Position numbers and translations under genes: made by a program | Notes under the pieces: model-generated | What the model was told of the DNA's origin: nothing | The model's database searches: none | What the model saw: the letters and a program-made list of their open reading frames with translations, nothing else | NCBI RefSeq assembly: GCF_038005985.1 | Contig: NZ_JBBOUI010000001.1 | Span: forward strand, 2,128,001 to 2,192,000 | Reading direction: 5' to 3' | From: Solibacillus sp. FSL R7-0682 | Lineage (GTDB): Bacteria; Bacillota; Bacilli; Bacillales_A; Planococcaceae | Length of the DNA: 64,000 bases | Shown here: piece by piece, positions 58,902 to 64,000 of the stretch | Numbering within the stretch: the stretch's first letter is position 1 | How the letters are laid out: every line of letters begins with the position of its first letter

Positions 58902-59845
58902 TTGTTAAATGGATTATTTTGAATAACTTCTTGCAATTGTTCATCTTCGATATGAGTATAAATTTGAGTCGTTGCCACACTTGAGTGCCCTAAAATATGT
59001 TGTAAGCTTCGTATGTCCGCGCCTGCTTTATACATCATTGTCGCAGAAGTATGTCTTAATTTATGTGGGGTTAATTTTTCTTTGGGCGCATGACAATTCG
59101 CATTAATTTGCTTCACGATTTTCGCGATGGATTGTCGAGCAAATCGCGTTCCTTTTTGTGATACGAACAATGGCTGTGGCCCTTCACCTTTATAATCACG
59201 GCGATCGATCATATACTTTTCTAATGCATTAACACACGCATCATTTAAGTAAACTTGCCGTTCTTTATCTCCTTTTCCGATTACGGTTATTTTTCTTCCT
59301 TGAATGGAATCTAAATTAAGTGAACATAATTCAGAAACACGAATTCCTAAATTTAAGAAAAAAACCATCATACAAAAATCCCGACTACTATAATGTTGCG
59401 CATCAATAGCGCCAATAAACTCTTGCGCTTCCTCCATATTTAAATAGATTGGTTGCCGTTTCCCGATTTTCGGAGATTCTAATTGTTCTGCTGGATTATC
59501 TTCTATTAAACGTCGCTTCCCTTTTAAATATTTAAAGAAGGCTTTTAATGTTGCTACCTTTCGCGCACGCGTTGCAGCCGAATTACTGCGCTGCACTTCA
59601 CAATACTCCATAAATAAATATAAATCCTCTAATGTTATTTCTTTAATCGTATCTATCGTAAGTTCACTAATTTCAATCATATGTATATTTGATAATGGAA
59701 TATCCTCTTCCACCGCGCGCAGAAACCGTAAAAACAAAATTAAGTCATATTCATATTCTTTTCGAGTACGAGGTGATTTCCCTGTAATTGTCGTTAAATA
59801 TATTAAAAAATCTCGCAAAAATTTTGGTAACTTAATTTGCGCCAT
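58892..59845 (-). CDS. Xer-type tyrosine recombinase
   Basis: 317 residues. N-terminal SAM-like domain (about 5-120) with LPKFLRDFLIYLTTITGKSPRT, catalytic domain with Arg in LGIRVSELCSLNL, Lys in GKGDKERQVYL, HKLRHTSATMM, HILGHSSVATTQIYTHIEDE (His and Tyr). It resembles XerC/XerD more than phage integrases. It is not linked to the element at 3639 and has no att-like repeat around it, so it is probably a chromosomal recombinase (dimer resolution or a paralogue). Confidence 0.88.
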   Translation of the reverse strand: MAQIKLPKFLRDFLIYLTTITGKSPRTRKEYEYDLILFLRFLRAVEEDIPLSNIHMIEISELTIDTIKEITLEDLYLFMEYCEVQRSNSAATRARKVATLKAFFKYLKGKRRLIEDNPAEQLESPKIGKRQPIYLNMEEAQEFIGAIDAQHYSSRDFCMMVFFLNLGIRVSELCSLNLDSIQGRKITVIGKGDKERQVYLNDACVNALEKYMIDRRDYKGEGPQPLFVSQKGTRFARQSIAKIVKQINANCHAPKEKLTPHKLRHTSATMMYKAGADIRSLQHILGHSSVATTQIYTHIEDEQLQEVIQNNPFNKFT

Positions 59846-59877
59846 TTGATCAACTCCTAGCGTAATTATAGCATAAA

Positions 59878-59909
59878 AAATGTTCCCAAATTCATATTTG
59901 GGAACATTT
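59878..59909. repeat. 13-bp hairpin upstream of the recombinase
   Basis: AAATGTTCCCAAA (59878-59890) pairs with TTTGGGAACATTT (59897-59909), 33 bp upstream of the recombinase start on minus. It may terminate a + transcript or be an operator. Confidence 0.4.
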
Positions 59910-59993
59910 ATTGAAAATCAGGGTCTTTCATACAGAAAAACGGTTATTATTGAACAAATAAACGAACGTATGTTTCTATATTGTAATTTCGCA

Positions 59994-60049
59994 CTCAGAC
60001 GAAGTGAAATGAATGTTTGTGGGTAATGCCCCACCTCGATTCGTCTGAG
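59994..60049 (+). ncRNA. Structured leader candidate upstream of the CorA-like gene
   Basis: P1 CTCAGACGAA/TTCGTCTGAG is a perfect 10-bp stem (59994-60003, 60040-60049); inside, GTGGG/CCCAC (60019-60023, 60030-60034). It ends 62 nt before the ribosome site of a GMN-motif metal-transporter-like gene, the sort of gene often placed under metal-sensing RNAs. It matches no riboswitch consensus I know. Confidence 0.45.
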
Positions 60050-60123
60050 AGAGCATTTAAAAATGAATCTACTAGGTTAGTTTTCACGAAAATTCGGGAA
60101 TAATTTTATAGGAGGTGTGTTTG

Positions 60124-61545
60124 TTGGAGGCGACGCAAAGTCAATTTATATTTTATTACCCGTTTAATTATAGAAAGCATCATTTTAAAAAATTCCTGCG
60201 AGTACTAAAAGAAAATGATTATTATCACTTTCAAGTTGAACAACAACAATTTCACGAAAAGTTTTACGGACCGGATGTAAACGTATCCTATGAATTGCTT
60301 AAGCAATATTATTATCCTTTTATAGAGGAAAAAATATTAAACGATGACATTTCTCTCGTAAACTTTAATCGCTTCACAAAACAATTTGATCTTGAAGGAG
60401 AAATGACGACAGTTTTTGAAAACATGTCCTTTAGCATTCCAAGTGTTGATATCAACCTTTGTCCTTTTGGTATTGGGATATTAGCTATCCGAGTTCAGCT
60501 GAAAGGGATTTGTGATATGACAAGTGCCCTCTCCTTTGCCCATTATTTTCGTGTATTACATCCGAAAATGGAAGAAGAGCTCGGAGCAAAAATACGTTTG
60601 GAGCAATTAGAATACAAACATACAGAGGAACTAGTATTTAAAACATTAGCTCCCTTTTTAGAATCGTTTTTTGTTGACTACTCCCACATAGACCAAACTA
60701 TTAAGAAAATGCCATATTTTGAGGATGAACGGATGTATGTAAGTGCATTAATTCATTTAGAGGAAGATACAAATATTGATGATAAAATGTTATACCGCGC
60801 GGGACAATTAAATGGTAGAGATAAAGATGGCGAGCCTTATATTTCAAGTACGAATGAACAATATATTAAAAAATTTGTTGAAGAACATTGTTATAATCGA
60901 TGGGCACCAAATTTTTATAGTATGACAACGTTGCAAGGACATATACAACTCACCACCTATCCGCATAACCAAGCCGAAAAGTACGTATCGCTATTTCATA
61001 CAACATCCTATTACACAACGCTCATTTATTATTTTTATAAGCTAATGCTCCTTAAATTGGCCTTTGAGCATAGTGAGTTACGATTTTCAAAGGACAAACA
61101 TATTATCGAAGATTTAATTGAACAAATTACAAAGTTTGCTTCTCGTTATTATTTTTCTGAAGTATCTGTTCGGACGGGCGGTAAAGAAATTGCTCATTTT
61201 TTTAGAAAAGTTTTTTGTATTGAGGAGCAATATCGAGATATTAAAGAAACGTTAGATGAGTTGTATCGCATCCAAGAAGATCGCTCAAATGATCGTCTAA
61301 ATGAATTAATTTTCCTACTTACTGTATTCACGATGATTTCAGGTATATACGGAATGAATTTAGTAATCGATTTACTAGGTGAGCCAATGGATTGGTCAAG
61401 TATTTTTAGCTTTACGTTATTTGAATGGATTGCTTTTATATTAACAATTGTTGGTCTAGTTATATCTATTCTCCTTGTCATTAACCAGCTTTTAAATTAT
61501 TTAGGCAACTATTTCGTCAAAAAAAAGCGTAGAAAGAATCAATAA
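60124..61545 (+). CDS. Divergent CorA-like membrane protein with GMN motif
   Basis: 473 residues from TTG 60124 (AGGAGGTG 7 nt upstream; TTG 60121 is also possible). A large cytosolic N-terminal part (about 1-390), then two C-terminal helices (about 398-415 and 430-455). The first ends TMISGIYGMNLVIDLLG, the Gly-Met-Asn signature of CorA Mg2+/Co2+ channels, and a helix with LFFR..CIEEQYRDIKETLDELYRIQEDRSNDRLN precedes it as the stalk. The N-terminal domain is much larger and unlike normal CorA. A metal channel is likely; the substrate is unknown. Confidence 0.75.
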   Translation: MEATQSQFIFYYPFNYRKHHFKKFLRVLKENDYYHFQVEQQQFHEKFYGPDVNVSYELLKQYYYPFIEEKILNDDISLVNFNRFTKQFDLEGEMTTVFENMSFSIPSVDINLCPFGIGILAIRVQLKGICDMTSALSFAHYFRVLHPKMEEELGAKIRLEQLEYKHTEELVFKTLAPFLESFFVDYSHIDQTIKKMPYFEDERMYVSALIHLEEDTNIDDKMLYRAGQLNGRDKDGEPYISSTNEQYIKKFVEEHCYNRWAPNFYSMTTLQGHIQLTTYPHNQAEKYVSLFHTTSYYTTLIYYFYKLMLLKLAFEHSELRFSKDKHIIEDLIEQITKFASRYYFSEVSVRTGGKEIAHFFRKVFCIEEQYRDIKETLDELYRIQEDRSNDRLNELIFLLTVFTMISGIYGMNLVIDLLGEPMDWSSIFSFTLFEWIAFILTIVGLVISILLVINQLLNYLGNYFVKKKRRKNQ

Positions 61546-61547
61546 AA

Positions 61548-61592
61548 AATAAGCGAGGGATAGCGTGCTATAGTTATCCCTCGCTTATTTAT
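61548..61592. terminator. Bidirectional terminator
   Basis: AATAAGCGAGGGATA (61548-61562) pairs perfectly with TATCCCTCGCTTATT (61575-61589). Confidence 0.85.
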
Positions 61593-61852
61593 AGTATCCC
61601 TTGTTTTTCTAATGCTACTTTTAATGCTTCAAGTCCTAATTGTGTAACCCCTGTATAGTTGCCTTCTTGCCCAATTTCTACAACTGGTACGTAACGGACA
61701 TCGTATTTGAGCTCTAATATATCTCGTCGATCATCATGACTCGTCACATCGACTTCTTTATACGAAATTTGATTTTCTTCTAAAAAACCTTTCACTTCTT
61801 GGCAATACGAACAGCCAGATTTTGACCAAACGACAACAGTTGCTTGACTCAT
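61589..61852 (-). CDS. Glutaredoxin-like (NrdH/Grx) protein
   Basis: 87 residues from ATG at 61852 (AGGAGTG); the longer frame to 61870 is excluded by that site. WSKSGCSYCQEVKGFLEENQISYKEVDV carries the CxYC active site (Cys13/Cys16), and RYVPVVEIG the cis-proline. It reduces disulfides. Its place after two amino-acid permease genes hints at a cystine uptake-and-reduction operon. Confidence 0.85.
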   Translation of the reverse strand: MSQATVVVWSKSGCSYCQEVKGFLEENQISYKEVDVTSHDDRRDILELKYDVRYVPVVEIGQEGNYTGVTQLGLEALKVALEKQGIL

Positions 61853-61866
61853 ATTTCCACTCCTTC

Positions 61867-62565
61867 TCATTGCACAACCCCTTGGCGGAGGTGAGCACTT
61901 AATTTCTTTTCAATTTGGTGTCCTACTAACTCAAATAGAATTGTAACAAGCCAGTAAATAATACCCAGTGCAATAAACGCTTCTAAATATTTCAAATTAC
62001 TTGAAGCAATAATATTTGCTGTACCAGTTAACTCTTTTACTGACACTAAAAAGGCAATGGAGGAAGCATGTAAAAACGCAATCACCATATTCGTTAAATT
62101 TGGCACAATCGTTACAAAAGCTTGTGGTAAAATAATTCGCCTGTAAACTTGTGTTGTTGTCATCCCAAGAGAAATCGCTGCTTCTGATTGCTGTACCGAT
62201 ACACTTAATATGCCTGAACGAATGATTTCTGATAAAAACGCACCGGCATTTAGCGTTAAGGCAATACAAACAAAAATGACGATTGGCCAACCGTGTAATG
62301 AAATCCCTAAGCTTTCCTCTGCAATAATGGGTAAGCCAAAATAAATTAAAAAGATATGTAGTACAACGGGCGTTCCGCGGTAAAAAGAAACATAAACATT
62401 AACAATTCCCTTAATAATTTTCCAATCACTTAGACGAATGAATGCAACTGCAATGCCAATAACTGCACCCGCAAAAAGAGGAATAAATGTAATGAACATC
62501 GTCATCGGCAGAGCAGGAAGAATGCTTTTAAATGCTGTCCAAATAAAGTTAAGATCGATAGTCAT
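61867..62565 (-). CDS. Amino-acid ABC transporter permease (second)
   Basis: 232 residues; GGAGG before ATG. HisM-type: LSEIIRSGILSVSVQQSEAAISLGMTTTQVYRRIILPQAF (EAA loop contacting the ATPase) and five helices. Works with the next gene's product. No ATPase gene is seen in the window; it may lie beyond 64000 or elsewhere. Confidence 0.88.
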   Translation of the reverse strand: MTIDLNFIWTAFKSILPALPMTMFITFIPLFAGAVIGIAVAFIRLSDWKIIKGIVNVYVSFYRGTPVVLHIFLIYFGLPIIAEESLGISLHGWPIVIFVCIALTLNAGAFLSEIIRSGILSVSVQQSEAAISLGMTTTQVYRRIILPQAFVTIVPNLTNMVIAFLHASSIAFLVSVKELTGTANIIASSNLKYLEAFIALGIIYWLVTILFELVGHQIEKKLSAHLRQGVVQ

Positions 62566-62568
62566 GTT

Positions 62569-63264
62569 TTAACCTCCTGTTGATGCTAAGCGCAAATGAC
62601 GATTAAAGTATTTCTCAAACCAATTAAATAATCTTTCAATAATTAAAACAATAACGTAATAAATTATGGCTAAGCCGATATACACTTCAAATACTTTCAT
62701 CGTTGCAGCAATTAATGTATCGCCACGTCCCATCATATCCATCACACCAATTGAAAATGCGAGAGATGTATCCTTTAACGAACTCACCGCCGCATTCCCA
62801 ATATTCGGCAATGCAATGCGGAACGCTTGTGGAAAAACAATACGAATAAAGATTTGCATAGATGACATGCCAATTGCTTGTGCAGCCTCTGTTTGACCAT
62901 AATCGACAGATTTAACCGCGGCGCGGAAAATCTCAGCAAATTGTCCACCATTATGGAGCGTGTACGTAATAATGACAAATATAAACGCATCCATCCTTGA
63001 AAGATCAACACCAAAGAGGATTACAATCGCTGGTAAACCATAAAAAATAAGAAATAATTGAATTAAAATAGGTGTCCCTCGAATAAAGGAAACATATATT
63101 GTCGCAATCGATTTCAATACCGGTATATTGTAGAGCCGCGGTATTGCGATTAAAATACCTAGTAGTAAGCCTAAAACTAAAGACAGAAAGAATATTTCTA
63201 ATGTAATAGGTAAATAGCTGATTAGCTTCGGGAGGAATTCCACTACGTAGCTTATATCAATCAT
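62569..63264 (-). CDS. Amino-acid ABC transporter permease (first)
   Basis: 231 residues, homologous to the second permease. FAEIFRAAVKSVDYGQTEAAQAIGMSSMQIFIRIVFPQAFRIALPN is the EAA loop. The 3-bp gap to the second permease implies coupled translation. Together they form the heterodimeric membrane core. Confidence 0.88.
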   Translation of the reverse strand: MIDISYVVEFLPKLISYLPITLEIFFLSLVLGLLLGILIAIPRLYNIPVLKSIATIYVSFIRGTPILIQLFLIFYGLPAIVILFGVDLSRMDAFIFVIITYTLHNGGQFAEIFRAAVKSVDYGQTEAAQAIGMSSMQIFIRIVFPQAFRIALPNIGNAAVSSLKDTSLAFSIGVMDMMGRGDTLIAATMKVFEVYIGLAIIYYVIVLIIERLFNWFEKYFNRHLRLASTGG

Positions 63265-63280
63265 GCTATAATTCCCCCTT

Positions 63281-64000
63281 TTATTTTAACAATTGATCTG
63301 AGTAATCCGCTTCAAACCATTGTAACAATAGTTCTGAAACTGTTCCGTCTTCAATCAGTTCTTTAATTGCTCCATCAACTTTTGCAGCTAGTTCTGTATC
63401 TGATTTACTAAATAAGAAGAAAATATCTGTAAATAATAATTCTTCTCCTACAATTTTTTGCTCTGCATTTGACTGCGCATTATTCGCTTTTACAGAGAAT
63501 GGGAAGCTGAAAATTGCATCAATTCGTCCTGTTTTTAGTTGGTTTGTTAAGTCCGGTGTTGACGAAATATAGGAGATTTCAGTATTTAAACCATGATCTT
63601 CTTTATATTTCTCAAAAAATAGCGCGGCATTACTAGTTGGGACTAATCCAACCGTTTTATCTTGCAAGTCATCAATCGATTGAATGTCTTGATTGTCTTC
63701 ATGTACAACAACATGTGTCGGAATAGCATTATATGGCTGTGCATTAAATAAAAACTTCTCTTCACGTTCTTTATTCTTCGCCATATTATGTGCAACCATA
63801 TCGATTTTTCCTGTTTCAAGACTTAATAATAAGTTCGTAAAATCCATTGCTTCAAATGTAAATGAAACATCCTCAAGCTTTTCATCAATTTTCTTTAAAA
63901 GCTCTACGTCATAGCCTGTCAACTTTTCATTTTCATCGATATAGGCGATATTTAGCATTTGATTGCCTGTTCCGATAATAATTTCTTGAACGCCTTCTTC
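63281..64000 (-). CDS. Amino-acid ABC transporter substrate-binding protein, partial
   Basis: The frame continues beyond the window edge on minus (EEGVQEIIIGTGNQMLNIAYIDENEKLTGYDVELL is readable), so the start and lipobox are outside. SBP_bac_3 fold: TGYDVELLKKIDEKL, ALETGKIDMVAHNMAKNKERE, QSIDDLQDKTVGLVPTSNAALFFE, then the C-lobe. First in the operon, upstream of both permeases. Together with the glutaredoxin a cystine or polar amino-acid substrate is likely. Confidence 0.85.
   Translation of the reverse strand, partial: EEGVQEIIIGTGNQMLNIAYIDENEKLTGYDVELLKKIDEKLEDVSFTFEAMDFTNLLLSLETGKIDMVAHNMAKNKEREEKFLFNAQPYNAIPTHVVVHEDNQDIQSIDDLQDKTVGLVPTSNAALFFEKYKEDHGLNTEISYISSTPDLTNQLKTGRIDAIFSFPFSVKANNAQSNAEQKIVGEELLFTDIFFLFSKSDTELAAKVDGAIKELIEDGTVSELLLQWFEADYSDQLLK

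Noticed and set aside
58892-59845. Xer-type recombinase as part of a second integrated element
   Set aside because: No direct repeat or phage-like genes around it; its flanks are ordinary chromosome.
1-64000. CRISPR array, rRNA or complete tRNA genes
   Set aside because: No regularly spaced repeats of 24-40 bp and no rRNA or tRNA signatures noticed in either strand.

Overview
The window looks like chromosome of a low-GC, rod-type Bacillales, most like the Planococcaceae (Solibacillus/Lysinibacillus group). The evidence is the core genes (plsY-parE-parC, an S-box-controlled metA of the acetyl-CoA type, YneR-, YlmA-, YczE- and YwcA/YwcB-like genes), strong GGAGG ribosome sites, many TTG/GTG starts and a Bacillaceae-type GC-rich intergenic repeat. 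Genus assignment is inference; no rRNA is present.

Layout: (1) 1-3624, end of a coiled-coil Upf1-like helicase gene and a small partner. (2) 3639-18329, a 14.6 kb integrated element bounded by a perfect 67-bp direct repeat. It is AT-richer than its flanks and all its genes are on +. It carries a tyrosine integrase, a long gene-poor segment full of repeats and RNA-like structure, a beta-helix fibre protein, an Ig-like protein, scaffold, SU10-type major capsid protein, a tiny HTH protein, several unknowns, TerS, TerL, portal, putative connectors and two membrane proteins. It has no recognisable tail, lysis or replication genes. This is the profile of a capsid-forming phage satellite, and it is the main discovery of the window. 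(3) 18314-24950, the SAM riboswitch and metA, an ECF sigma/anti-sigma pair, a kinase-like gene, an ABC ATPase, a deacetylase and an SGNH esterase. (4) 24951-31095, a worn accessory stretch: gene fragments, serine recombinase, secreted amidase, related lipoprotein, short repeats and a 5'-truncated thrS. (5) 31202-38105, housekeeping: YczE-like, YneR-like, plsY and the topoisomerase IV operon. (6) 38289-50514, small membrane proteins, two tandem copies of a DUF485/acetate-type symporter pair, GNATs, a transglutaminase-like protein, TrmO and a NUDIX gene with an in-frame stop. (7) 51239-64000, GrpB-like protein, RHH-like protein, a PAS-GGDEF-EAL protein, a chemoreceptor, a pair of related micro-proteins, a Xer-type recombinase, a CorA-like GMN protein with a structured leader, and an amino-acid ABC operon with a glutaredoxin.

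How the parts connect: the element sits exactly across the metA promoter and the 5' strand of helix P1 of its SAM riboswitch. Because the duplicated 67 bp contains the whole promoter (TTGCAA-17-TACGAT) plus the first 16 nt of the riboswitch, the right junction rebuilds an intact regulated metA leader. The left junction leaves an orphan metA promoter firing into the integrase. The element appears able to build and fill its own heads, and probably needs a helper phage for tails and lysis. Repeated operator-like palindromes, four repeats of a CAAGGG-AGAC module and a multi-arm RNA candidate lie in its non-coding parts and are not explained by any family I recognise.
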